From Imbroritus primus (lineage in GTDB: Bacteria; Pseudomonadota; Gammaproteobacteria; Burkholderiales; Burkholderiaceae): a stretch of DNA of 64,000 nucleotides. A program made the translations under genes and the position numbers. The notes under the pieces are model-generated. The model was given only the letters and a program-made list of their open reading frames with translations, was not told the DNA's origin and made no database searches. The stretch covers positions 1,054,001 through 1,118,000 of the forward strand of contig NZ_OZ201293.1 of the NCBI RefSeq assembly GCF_964332355.1, read 5' to 3'. Numbering within the stretch: position 1 is the stretch's first letter; each line of letters starts with the position of its first letter. Shown piece after piece: positions 42,354 to 50,984 of this stretch.

Positions 42354-43144
42354 TGCGCCCGCTGAATGCCCCGGTGGTGTCATGGGCCGGAAAGCGCGTC
42401 TGGATCATTGGCGCATCCACCGGGATCGGCGCAGCGCTGGCACGTGCGTTGGCGGAGCGGGGCGCGCGCCTTGCCCTGTCGGCACGCAGCGCCGAGGCCC
42501 TGGCGGCGTCGGTGGTGCAGGGCGGAGTGGCTGGTCTTCAGCACGCCCGCCTGCTCCCGTGCGACGTGACGAACGCGGGTGCGGTGACTGCGGCGCTTGA
42601 CTCGCTCGTCGCCGATTGGGGCGGCGTGGATCTCGTGCTGGTCAGCGCTGGCGCGTACCACCCGATGCGGGCCGATGCCCTCGATCGCGAGGTTGCCGCG
42701 CACCTGATCGATACCAACCTCAAGGGGCCGCTCAACGTCGCGGCTTCAGCTGTGCCGCAACTGCTGCGGCAGGGCGGCGGCGCGATAGGCATCATCGGCA
42801 GTGTCGCGGGCTATGGCGGCCTCCCCAAAGCAGTGGTCTACGGGCCGACCAAGGCCGCTATCATCAATCTTTGCGAGGCGATGTATTTCGACCTGCACGC
42901 CAGTGGCATCGGGGTGTATCTGATCTCGCCAGGCTTTGTCCGCACACCCATGACGGCCGCCAATGATTTCCGTATGCCTGCCCTGATTTCCCCGGAGGAG
43001 GCCGCGCGGGACATCGTGCGCGGCATGGAAGCCGGGGCCTTCGAAATCCATTTTCCCCGGCGTTTCACATGTACGCTGAAGTTCCTGCGGCTGCTGCCCT
43101 ACCGTTTGTACTTCGCCATCGTTCGCCGTATTACAGGGCTATGA
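42350..43144 (+). CDS. Short-chain dehydrogenase/reductase
   Basis: A 264-residue SDR. The cofactor motif 'IIGASTGIGAALARAL' lies at about 18-33, the NNAG-equivalent is 'VSAGAYHP', the catalytic Ser is in 'IIGSVAGYGG' and Tyr-x3-Lys in 'VYGPTKAAI'. The C-terminus is basic and hydrophobic and may touch the membrane. The substrate is unknown; a hydroxyl or keto group on a lipid intermediate fits the operon. It is coupled on both sides by ATGA overlaps. Confidence 0.92.
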   Translation: MMRPLNAPVVSWAGKRVWIIGASTGIGAALARALAERGARLALSARSAEALAASVVQGGVAGLQHARLLPCDVTNAGAVTAALDSLVADWGGVDLVLVSAGAYHPMRADALDREVAAHLIDTNLKGPLNVAASAVPQLLRQGGGAIGIIGSVAGYGGLPKAVVYGPTKAAIINLCEAMYFDLHASGIGVYLISPGFVRTPMTAANDFRMPALISPEEAARDIVRGMEAGAFEIHFPRRFTCTLKFLRLLPYRLYFAIVRRITGL

Positions 43145-43584
43145 ACCGCGATCTTCATGTCGATTCCCTCCAGGCGCTGGTCCGGTTCTTTGAAACGCTG
43201 ACCAAAGAGAGCGTGGCAGCCTTGCCGGCGTTGTATGCTCCCGATGCCTATTTCAAAGACCCGTTCAACGAAGTTCATTCGGTAAGCGGTATCGAACGGA
43301 TATTCACGCACATGTTCGAGCAGGTCGACGCGCCTCGCTTTGTCGTGACGGATGCCGTGCATCAGGAAGATCAGGCGTTCCTGATCTGGATTTTTCATTT
43401 CCGCTCGCGCGGCCGCAAGGGCCGCCAATTCTCCATCCGTGGCAGTAGCCATTTGCGCTTCGGGCCAGATGGCCGTGTTGTCTATCACCGTGATTACTGG
43501 GATGCGGCAGAGGAGCTATACGCTCGCATCCCCATGCTTGGATGGTGGATGCGGGCGCTCAAGAGCCGGTTGCAAGCGCGCTGA
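43141..43584 (+). CDS. NTF2-like (SnoaL-type) protein
   Basis: A 147-residue cone-fold protein: 'LQALVRFFETLTKESVAALPALYAPDAYFKDPFNEVHSVSGIERIFTHMF' forms the helical lid and first strand, then 'GSSHLRFGPDGRVVYHRDYWDAAEELY' closes the barrel. Members act as small isomerases, cyclases or ligand binders. It is the last gene of the operon, overlapping the SDR by ATGA. It is not closely similar to the tandem NTF2-like pair at 5.7-7.0 kb. Confidence 0.86.
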   Translation: MNRDLHVDSLQALVRFFETLTKESVAALPALYAPDAYFKDPFNEVHSVSGIERIFTHMFEQVDAPRFVVTDAVHQEDQAFLIWIFHFRSRGRKGRQFSIRGSSHLRFGPDGRVVYHRDYWDAAEELYARIPMLGWWMRALKSRLQAR

Positions 43585-43594
43585 GCCATGGACC

Positions 43595-43618
43595 GTGGCG
43601 CGCTCTGCGGCGCGCCAC
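43595..43618. terminator. Hairpin between the operon end and the kefC-like gene
   Basis: A perfect 9-bp stem, GTGGCGCGC (43595-43603) / GCGCGCCAC (43610-43618), with a six-base loop, between convergent genes. There is no T-run, so termination efficiency is uncertain. Confidence 0.45.
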
Positions 43619-43620
43619 CC

Positions 43621-45396
43621 TCAATCGTTCAGCCTGGAGGGGTCGCGCGGCGCCATGTTGCCGAGCACCAGCGCCCGCCCGGCAAACAGCCCGCCGGAGG
43701 TTTCGAGCGTAAAGCGTTCCGCATCGCGCGCGCGCATGCGCGCCATGGCCGCATCGGCTTCCTCGTCGGTCGCGCCGATCGCGAGTACCGCCTCGCGGCC
43801 TAGCTGCATGCCGGCCTCGAAGGTTTCCCGCACCACCACGTCGGCATCCGCCTTGACCAGTGCGAGCGCATGCTCGCGGTCCCAGGCGCGCACCAGCACC
43901 TTGACCTGCAGGCATTCGCGCCGCGCATTCTCCACAATGCGCGTGGCCGCTTCCTTGTCATCCACGCAGACGACAATCGCCTGTGCGTGCTGGGCGCCAG
44001 CTGCGCGCAGCACATCGGCGCGTGCGCCATCGCCGTAGTACACCTTGAAACCATATTCCGCCGCGTCGCGGATCACTTCGGTATCGTTGTCGATGATGGC
44101 AATCTCCGCACCGCCGTGCGAGAGGATGCCCTGCACCGCGATCTGCCCGACACGCCCGAAGCCGATGACCAGCACCTTGCCATGCAGGTTTTCCGCCATC
44201 TCCACGCCATCCATCGAGGGCGCGCGCGCCGGAGCAGGGCGCATGGCCCGGTACGCGGCCACGACCAGCGGCGTCAGCGCCATCGACAGCACGATGATGG
44301 CCGTCATATTGGCATTCACGTCGGGGCTGATGACCCGTTGCGCCATCGCCGCCGTCAGCAGCACAAAGGCAAACTCGCCACCCTGCGCCATGATCAGCGC
44401 GCGATCCAGGGCATCCGCATGGGAGCTGCGCGTGGCGCGCGCCACTGCATAGATGCACAGCCCCTTGATCGCCATCATCGCCAGCACCCCGGCCACGATC
44501 AGCATCCAGCTGCGGCCCACCACATTAAGATCGAGCGCCATGCCGACGCCCAGGAAGAACAAGCCCAGCAGCAAGCCACGGAAGGGCTCGATATCGGCTT
44601 CCAATTGATGCCGGAACGACGACTCCGACAACAGCACGCCGGCGACGAACGCGCCCATGGCCATCGACAGTCCGCCCAGTTCCATCAGCAGCGCCGAACC
44701 CAGCACCACCAGCAAGGCCGCGGCGGTCATCACCTCGCGTGCCTTGGCGTTGGCGAGGATACGGAACAGCGGATTGAGCAGCCACAACCCCGCGCCCACC
44801 AAGGCGGCGAACGAGGCTGCCGCCACGGCCACGCGTAGCATGATGCCGTCGGTGGCGGTGCCGGAACCGGCAGGCGCGAGAAACGCCACGATAGCCAGCA
44901 GCGGCACGATCAACAAATCCTCGAACAGCAAGATACCGACGATCTTCTGGCCGCGCGCCTGCGTGATGTCGCCACGCTCTGCCAGCAGCTGCATGACGAT
45001 GGCAGTCGAGGTCAGCACGAAGCCCATCGCGGAGATGAACGACACCGCCAGCGGATAGCCGAAGGCAAGGCCCACACCGGTCAGCAGTGTCCCGCACACC
45101 GCGATCTGCAGGCTGCCCAGCCCGAAGATCTGGCGGCGCATGCCCCACAGGTGCGAGGGCTTCATCTCCAGGCCGATGACGAACAGGAACATCACCACGC
45201 CGAGTTCGGCCACGTGGATGATGGTCTGCGGATCGTCCACCAGCTTCAGGCCGAAGGGCCCGATTACCAGCCCAGCAGCCAGATAGCCGAGCACGGAGCC
45301 CAGTCCCAGGCGCTTGAACAGGGGCACGGCGACGACAGCGGCACCCAGCAGCGTCACGATCTTGATGAGTTCTGCGGAACTGCCTTCCACGGCCAT
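43621..45396 (-). CDS. KefC-type glutathione-gated K+/H+ antiporter
   Basis: A 591-residue CPA2 antiporter. About 12-13 helices span residues 1-380, with the family's 'FVIGLEMKPSHLW' and 'LLFEDLLIVPLLAI' segments. A cytosolic RCK/KTN domain follows from about 410, with Rossmann motif 'VLVIGFGRVGQIAVQG'. KefB/C expel K+ and acidify the cytosol when glutathione adducts form on the RCK domain. AGGAG lies nine bases before the ATG. No KefF/G flavoprotein partner is adjacent. It is divergent from the ankyrin gene. Confidence 0.9.
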   Translation of the reverse strand: MAVEGSSAELIKIVTLLGAAVVAVPLFKRLGLGSVLGYLAAGLVIGPFGLKLVDDPQTIIHVAELGVVMFLFVIGLEMKPSHLWGMRRQIFGLGSLQIAVCGTLLTGVGLAFGYPLAVSFISAMGFVLTSTAIVMQLLAERGDITQARGQKIVGILLFEDLLIVPLLAIVAFLAPAGSGTATDGIMLRVAVAAASFAALVGAGLWLLNPLFRILANAKAREVMTAAALLVVLGSALLMELGGLSMAMGAFVAGVLLSESSFRHQLEADIEPFRGLLLGLFFLGVGMALDLNVVGRSWMLIVAGVLAMMAIKGLCIYAVARATRSSHADALDRALIMAQGGEFAFVLLTAAMAQRVISPDVNANMTAIIVLSMALTPLVVAAYRAMRPAPARAPSMDGVEMAENLHGKVLVIGFGRVGQIAVQGILSHGGAEIAIIDNDTEVIRDAAEYGFKVYYGDGARADVLRAAGAQHAQAIVVCVDDKEAATRIVENARRECLQVKVLVRAWDREHALALVKADADVVVRETFEAGMQLGREAVLAIGATDEEADAAMARMRARDAERFTLETSGGLFAGRALVLGNMAPRDPSRLND

Positions 45397-45618
45397 GGTG
45401 CGACTCCTGTTTTATCCGGTGCCATATTGTGAAGGGTTTTTCGACCAGTACGCCAGGATTGATGAGGTGCGGAGGCCGCCATCTCCACAGATGAACATCG
45501 CTTGAGAAATCCAGGGCGTACCGTACTGTCTTGCGCTTGTTTGCATTTGCTGCAGCTTGCAGGTTCTAAGATCGGCTCTGCATCGAACTTTGACGATATT
45601 CCGGAACGAGGGCACAGC

Positions 45619-47601
45619 ATGGAAAACGGCAACATTTTTTTGCCATTCTCGGATTACTACTATCTCACAGACTACCTGACGACGCCGCCCGCTACGCCGC
45701 CTGTTACGCCAACTACCACGATAACGACGACGACAACGACAGGGACAACGACGCTGATTGTCCCTATCAAAGGTCAGGCGCCTCAGCGATATTCTCCCAG
45801 GCCGATCGAAGGCAATGTGTGCACCACGTCAGCCGCTGCCGCTGGAGATGCCGAGGCAACGTTGTCTCTGGCGATCGCCCGGGTAACGCGGTTGATCAAT
45901 GATCGCGTGGATATCAACCAGGGTGACAAATACGGTAGAACCGAGCTTCATCTGGCGTGCGAGGCAGGGCACACTGCAGTCGTCGACATATTGCTGAGCG
46001 CCGGGGCAGATGCCGAGCAAAAGACCAAAAAGGGCCGCACACCATTGATGGTCGCCTGCCTCCTGGGGCATCTTGATGTCGTGAAACACCTGCTCGACGC
46101 CGACGTCAGAATAGATGCAAGGAGCGTGAACGGCTCCACGGCATTGCACTATGCAAGCCGAAAAGGGTGGGCCGAGATCGTGGGTGTGCTGCTTGAAGCG
46201 GGCGCGGACATCGATCTGAAAGACAAACGGGGCCGTTTCACGGCACTCCACCATGCGAGTCAGAATGGGAACCCAGTGATTGTGAGCACCTTGATCGCAA
46301 AGGGCGCCAATATTCACCAGAAAGGCGAACTTGGTTACACGCCGCTGCATATCGCAAGCAACAAGGGAAATCTTGAAGCTGTGGAAATCCTGATCGAGGC
46401 CGGAGTTCATCTTAACGCGCGAGATTCACACGGCGATACACCGCTGCATTGCGCCAGTCTGGAAAACCAGCTTGCCGTGGCTGCTGCCCTGGTTGAAGCA
46501 GGCGCGGATGTCGATCGACAGAACATAGATGGACGAACGGCTTTGTGTGAGGCCATCAACGAGGGAAACCTCGATGTTGCGCAGATGCTGATTCAGGTGA
46601 AAGCGGATGTCGGCGTGCCAGATGTCTATGGGGCAACCGCACTGTGCCTCGCGAGCACGGCTGGGTATCACGAGGTCATGAGCGATTTGATCGAGGCGGA
46701 AGCGGAAATCAATCATCAGGATCACCGTGGCTGGACTCCGCTGCATCGTGCAAGTTGCCGCGGCGATCTGGCGGGCGTGCAAATGCTTGTCAGCGCCGGT
46801 GCGGATACCTCGCTGCAGAATAACGATGGCCACACCGCGCTGTACAAAGCCATTCAGGCCAATCATCTGGCTGTGGCAGAGTGTCTGATCGATGTTGGTG
46901 AGATTGACCATCAGGATCGTAGAGGCTTTTCGGCGTTGCACAATTTCTGCCAGATAGGCAACCTTGATGCGGTGAACCTGCTGATTGAGCATTACGCCAA
47001 CGTAAACCTGCGGGATCTGAACGGCTGGATACCGCTCCACCATGCAGCCTGCAAAGGGCACGCCGACATCGTGGCCGCCCTGGTGGAGGTTGATGCCGAG
47101 ATTGATGCCCGCACGGACGATCGCGGGAATAACTGGAGCCCACTGATGCTGGCGTGCAAACAAGGTCATACCAAGGCTGCAAGCGTATTGTTGAAGTTGC
47201 AGGAATGCTCGGTCAATGCGCGTGACATGCATGGCATGACCGCTCTGCACTGGGCTGCCAAAGGCGGTCACGCCGCCACCGTCGAAGAAGTGCTGGCACA
47301 CCGCGGCCAGGTGAACATCCAGGATACCGAGGGCAATACTGCGCTCCATTACGCTATTTCCGGCCTGCATGTGGATGTGGTGGAGGCGCTGCTGAAATTC
47401 AATGCAGATGCGCGCCTGCTGAACAGAAAACAGCAGGATGCAGCCGCAGTGGCGGCCGCGAGCGCGGCATCCGCCGCGCCCAATTCCCAGCACGCTGGGC
47501 GCAATCAGCAGATCCTCGACCTGCTGCGAGGGCCTGGCCGCAAGACCAGGCCTTCTGAGCCGGCCCCCAGAAAAACGCCTGCGAAGAGAAGAAAAACCTA
47601 G
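45619..47601 (+). CDS. Ankyrin-repeat protein, 15 repeats
   Basis: A 660-residue protein. The N-terminus has an unusual Tyr-rich patch and a Pro/Thr-rich low-complexity run (about 20-45). About 15 ankyrin repeats of ~33 residues follow, from residue ~102 to ~600. An Ala/Ser-rich linker leads to a strongly basic tail ending in 'TPAKRRKT', which resembles a nuclear localisation signal. There is no classical signal peptide. ATG 45619 is chosen for GAGG eight bases upstream; a longer reading from 45502 is possible. Codon use is more AT-rich than neighbours. Roles may be protein scaffold, immunity factor or secreted effector; undecided. Confidence 0.85.
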   Translation: MENGNIFLPFSDYYYLTDYLTTPPATPPVTPTTTITTTTTTGTTTLIVPIKGQAPQRYSPRPIEGNVCTTSAAAAGDAEATLSLAIARVTRLINDRVDINQGDKYGRTELHLACEAGHTAVVDILLSAGADAEQKTKKGRTPLMVACLLGHLDVVKHLLDADVRIDARSVNGSTALHYASRKGWAEIVGVLLEAGADIDLKDKRGRFTALHHASQNGNPVIVSTLIAKGANIHQKGELGYTPLHIASNKGNLEAVEILIEAGVHLNARDSHGDTPLHCASLENQLAVAAALVEAGADVDRQNIDGRTALCEAINEGNLDVAQMLIQVKADVGVPDVYGATALCLASTAGYHEVMSDLIEAEAEINHQDHRGWTPLHRASCRGDLAGVQMLVSAGADTSLQNNDGHTALYKAIQANHLAVAECLIDVGEIDHQDRRGFSALHNFCQIGNLDAVNLLIEHYANVNLRDLNGWIPLHHAACKGHADIVAALVEVDAEIDARTDDRGNNWSPLMLACKQGHTKAASVLLKLQECSVNARDMHGMTALHWAAKGGHAATVEEVLAHRGQVNIQDTEGNTALHYAISGLHVDVVEALLKFNADARLLNRKQQDAAAVAAASAASAAPNSQHAGRNQQILDLLRGPGRKTRPSEPAPRKTPAKRRKT

Positions 47602-47734
47602 GGCGGCTGGACGCCTCCAATGGCAGGGGGGTGTGCTGGCGAGGCCGTTGATATGCGCAAGCTCGACCTGTCGTACGCGGGGCAATATTGCGCGCGGGTC
47701 AATGCGCCATGCGGCACGTGGAATACGCGCTGGT

Positions 47735-48331
47735 TCAGAACGTCGCCGGCGAATTCACCCACAGGATGCGCGCCACGTCCTCGCCGATATTGCGGTAGCC
47801 GTGCGGCACATGGCTCGGAAAGGTGAAGGCGTCGCCGGGCTGTACCACGTAGCACTCGTCGCCGAGCTGCAGTTCTACCGTACCTTCCAGCACGTAGCCG
47901 ATTTCCTCGCCGGTATGCTCGATCTGGCCATCGCTGGCTTTGCCGGGTTCGACGATATGGATATTGGCCTGCAGCAGGCCGCCGCGCTTGGGCAGCACCA
48001 GCCGTTCCAGCGCAATGCCGCCGGCCTTGATGACCGGGCGTTCGCCGGCGCGCAGGATGGGGCCGGCATTTGGCGCATCCTCGGTGGTCAGGGCGGCGAT
48101 ATTGGTGTCGAGCGCCACGGCGAGGCGGTGGAGCGTCGCGAGCGAGGGCGTGGCGAGACCTCGTTCGACCTTGGAGATCAGGCTCTCCGAGCACTCCGCC
48201 TTGCGCGCCAGTTCCAGCAGCGTGTAGCCCGCCACCAGACGGGCATGCCGGAGCCGCACGCCAAGCGTGCCGGCCGGACCTTTGCGATCATTCGGATCGA
48301 GCGCCAGGGCGCGTGCGCGGATAGTCTTCAA
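47735..48331 (-). CDS. XRE-cupin transcriptional regulator
   Basis: A 198-residue two-domain regulator. Cro/C1 HTH at about 25-80 ('LGVRLRHARLVAGYTLLELARKAECSESLISKVERG') and a C-terminal cupin sensor ('HIVEPGKASDGQIEHTGEEIGYVLEGTVELQLGD', 'GDAFTFPSHVPHGYRN'). The likely start is TTG 48331, preceded by GGGAGA; no ATG gives a native N-terminus. It is the last gene of the liv-amidase-hydrolase operon, 25 bp downstream, and probably regulates it by binding a pathway compound (inference). Confidence 0.87.
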   Translation of the reverse strand: MKTIRARALALDPNDRKGPAGTLGVRLRHARLVAGYTLLELARKAECSESLISKVERGLATPSLATLHRLAVALDTNIAALTTEDAPNAGPILRAGERPVIKAGGIALERLVLPKRGGLLQANIHIVEPGKASDGQIEHTGEEIGYVLEGTVELQLGDECYVVQPGDAFTFPSHVPHGYRNIGEDVARILWVNSPATF

Positions 48332-48356
48332 AGGGTCTCCCTGTCCCTGCCTGCGA

Positions 48357-49649
48357 TTATTGTTCCTGGTTGGCCAGTGCCGTGACAGTGTACGCGAGCG
48401 CCTGGACACCCAGGAACAGGTCGCGCGGATCGGTGGCCTCTGCGGCATTGTGGCTGATCCCATTCTTGCTGGGCACAAAAATCATCGCCGTGGGGCAATG
48501 ATCCGCCACATACATCGCATCGTGGAACGCGCCCGACGTGAGAGCCATTGGCGCGGGCAGCCCGGCCTGGGCGCTGGCGCGGGTGGCGGCTTCCTCGATC
48601 AGCTTGAGCATTGGCGCGGGGAAGTGCGTGGGCTCGCGCTGGAAGAAGCGTGATACCTCCATGGCCTCGCCGGCTGCGGCAACTTCGGCGCGCAGGAAGG
48701 CTTCGAAGCGATCCAGCACGCTGTCGTCCACGCAGCGCATGTCTACCGTGAACTCCACGCGGCCGGGAATCGTGTTGACCGAGTTCGGCGCAACCTGCCA
48801 GCGGCCCAGCGTCAGGCGCAGCTGGCTGGCGGCTTCGGCAGCGGCAAAGTCATACAGCTTCTGCGCCAGCGGTACAGCGGCGGCCATGGCGTCGCGGCGT
48901 TCGTCCATCGGCGTGGTGCCGGCGTGGGCCATCATGCCGTGGCAGGTCACGCTGAACCAGCGCACGGCCTGGATGCCGGTGACCACGCCGAGCGGAATGC
49001 CGGCACGTTCCAGCACCGGACCCTGTTCGATATGCAGTTCGACGCAGGCCGACATCGGGCGCTGCATGGCACAGCGCGGTACATCCGGTGTGCTCGCCAG
49101 CGCGGCCTGCAGCGCATCGCCGAAACGCACCTTGTTCTTGTCTACCGAGTCGAGATAGCCGGCCAGGCGGGATGGCTCGACAAAAGCGCTGGACCCCATG
49201 GTGCCCGGGCCAAAGCGGCTGCCTTCCTCGTTGGTCCAGGCCACCACCTCGATGGGGCGTACGGTCTCGATGCCGGCATCGTTGAGCGCCGCGATCACTT
49301 CGAGCCCCGCCAGCACGCCATACGCGCCGTCGAGCTTGCCGCCGACCGGTTGCGTGTCGCCATGGCTGCCGGTAAGCACAGGCGGCAGGTCGTTGCGCTG
49401 GCCGGCGCGGCGGAAGAACAGGTTGGCACAGTCGTCGACCATGACCTCGCAGCCGAGGGCGCGGGCCTGTTCGATCAGATGGCGGCGCGAGGCCAGGTCT
49501 ACCTCGGTGAGCGTCTCGCGCGAGACCCCGCCATCCGGCCGGCCGCCGAAGGCGGCCAGCGCGGCGATGGCGGCCTGCAGCCGGGCGTTGTCGACATGAT
49601 CCTGCGCCTGTGCGGCAGATGTGGCGGATGTGGAAAGGGGCTGATTCAC
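48357..49649 (-). CDS. M20-family amidohydrolase (allantoate amidohydrolase / N-carbamoyl-amino-acid hydrolase type)
   Basis: A 430-residue binuclear-metal hydrolase of peptidase family M20, amidase/hydantoinase-carbamoylase branch. Metal ligands are visible in 'TGSHGDTQPVGGKLDGAYG' (His, Asp), 'TNEEGSRF' (Glu), 'VELHIEQGP' (His) and near the end 'SGAFHDAMYV' (His). The branch acts on allantoate, ureidoglycine, beta-ureidopropionate or N-carbamoyl amino acids and releases ammonia. It follows the amidase by nine bases, so a two-step amide/ureido degradation is likely; the substrate is unknown. Confidence 0.88.
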   Translation of the reverse strand: MNQPLSTSATSAAQAQDHVDNARLQAAIAALAAFGGRPDGGVSRETLTEVDLASRRHLIEQARALGCEVMVDDCANLFFRRAGQRNDLPPVLTGSHGDTQPVGGKLDGAYGVLAGLEVIAALNDAGIETVRPIEVVAWTNEEGSRFGPGTMGSSAFVEPSRLAGYLDSVDKNKVRFGDALQAALASTPDVPRCAMQRPMSACVELHIEQGPVLERAGIPLGVVTGIQAVRWFSVTCHGMMAHAGTTPMDERRDAMAAAVPLAQKLYDFAAAEAASQLRLTLGRWQVAPNSVNTIPGRVEFTVDMRCVDDSVLDRFEAFLRAEVAAAGEAMEVSRFFQREPTHFPAPMLKLIEEAATRASAQAGLPAPMALTSGAFHDAMYVADHCPTAMIFVPSKNGISHNAAEATDPRDLFLGVQALAYTVTALANQEQ

Positions 49650-49658
49650 TTGCGCTTC

Positions 49659-50948
49659 CTATGAGTGTGATGCGAGGCTGCGCTCAAGCGCACGCGCGGC
49701 GGCGATGACCTGGGCATCCTGGTAAGACGGGCCGACCAGCGTGACGCCGACGGGCATGTCGTGTGCGCCGGTTCCGACCGGAAGATGGACGCAGGGGTTG
49801 CCGAGCAGCGACCACATGCGGTTGAACACCGGGTCGCCGGTGGCTGCAAGGCCGGCCGGCGCCTCGCCCTCGGTGCTTGGGGCGAGGATCACGTCGACAT
49901 CGGCGAACAGCGCATCGACGGCGCCGCGCATGCGGTTGGCGAGCATACGTGCGTTGAAGTAGCGCAGGCCGTCGATTTGCTGGCCGGCAGCCAGCACGGC
50001 GGCAAAGGCCGGACTGAACTGGCTGGCGGACGTCTGCAGTTCGGGGGCAAAGGCGGCTGCGGCCTCATAGCCCATGATGTCGATCTGTGCGTCATTGAGG
50101 CCATTGCAGGCAGCGGGCAGGGTGACATCAACGATGCTTGCGCCGTGGCGTTCGAAAGCGCGTGCCGCATCGACCAACGCCCGACGGCTGTCGTCGCTGG
50201 CGCGCGCCCAGTGGGGCGTATGGCAGATGCCCACACGCAGCCGGGCAGCCGGCGCGGCATCGAGCGGCAGGCGGGCGAGCGCGCCGATGAAGAAGGCAGC
50301 GTCGTCAACCGTGCGGGCAAGTGCGCCGATGGTGTCAAGGCTGGGGGCTAGCGACTTCACGCCGGCCAGCGGCAGTGTGCCATGCGTCGGCTTGTAGCCG
50401 ACGATGCCGCAATAGGCTGCCGGGCGGACGATGGAGCCGGCGGTCTGTGTGCCGAATGCTACCGGCACCATGCCGGCCGCGACGGCGGCTGCCGAGCCGC
50501 TCGACGAGCCGCCCGGCGTGCGCGGCGCACCAGCGGGTGCGCGCGGGTTGCGCGTGGGGCCGGGCTGGAAGGTGGCGAACTCGGTCGTCACGGTTTTGCC
50601 CATGACGATGGCCCCGGCGGCACGCGCTGCCGCCACGCAGGCTGCATCCACGGCCGGGCGATAGCCGGCGTAGATGGGCGAGCCATAGGTGGTCGGCATG
50701 TCGTGCGTATCCATCAGGTCTTTCACGCCGATCGGCAGGCCTTGCAGCACACCGCGCGCCGGACTGGCGTCGAGCGCGCGGGCCTGGGCCAGCGCCTGCG
50801 CGGCATCGAAATGCTGCCATGCCTGTACGGCAGGCTCGCTGGCCGCAATCCGCTCGGCCAGCGCCTGCACCACCGTTTCAGCATGCAACTCGCGCCGCGC
50901 CATGCGGGTCGCAAGTTCGCGGGCAGACCATTCGAGGCAATCGTTCAT
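49659..50948 (-). CDS. Amidase-signature family amidase
   Basis: A 429-residue amidase. The Ser-cisSer-Lys triad is visible: Lys in 'LPIGVKDLMDT' (about 82) and both Ser in 'TPGGSSSGSAAAVAAGMVP' (about 150-168). It hydrolyses a carboxamide to acid and ammonia; it lacks GatA partners and is not GatA by context. ATG 50948 is preferred over an upstream reading because GGAG lies seven bases before it. It lies between livF (36 bp) and the M20 hydrolase (9 bp), pointing to catabolism of an imported amide. Confidence 0.9.
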   Translation of the reverse strand: MNDCLEWSARELATRMARRELHAETVVQALAERIAASEPAVQAWQHFDAAQALAQARALDASPARGVLQGLPIGVKDLMDTHDMPTTYGSPIYAGYRPAVDAACVAAARAAGAIVMGKTVTTEFATFQPGPTRNPRAPAGAPRTPGGSSSGSAAAVAAGMVPVAFGTQTAGSIVRPAAYCGIVGYKPTHGTLPLAGVKSLAPSLDTIGALARTVDDAAFFIGALARLPLDAAPAARLRVGICHTPHWARASDDSRRALVDAARAFERHGASIVDVTLPAACNGLNDAQIDIMGYEAAAAFAPELQTSASQFSPAFAAVLAAGQQIDGLRYFNARMLANRMRGAVDALFADVDVILAPSTEGEAPAGLAATGDPVFNRMWSLLGNPCVHLPVGTGAHDMPVGVTLVGPSYQDAQVIAAARALERSLASHS

Positions 50949-50984
50949 AGGATCTCCGTGTGCTGATGTCATGCGCGGAAAAGG

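Noticed and set aside
49659..50948. Amidase as GatA of the amidotransferase
   Set aside because: No gatB or gatC nearby, and operon context with a Liv transporter and M20 hydrolase points to catabolism.
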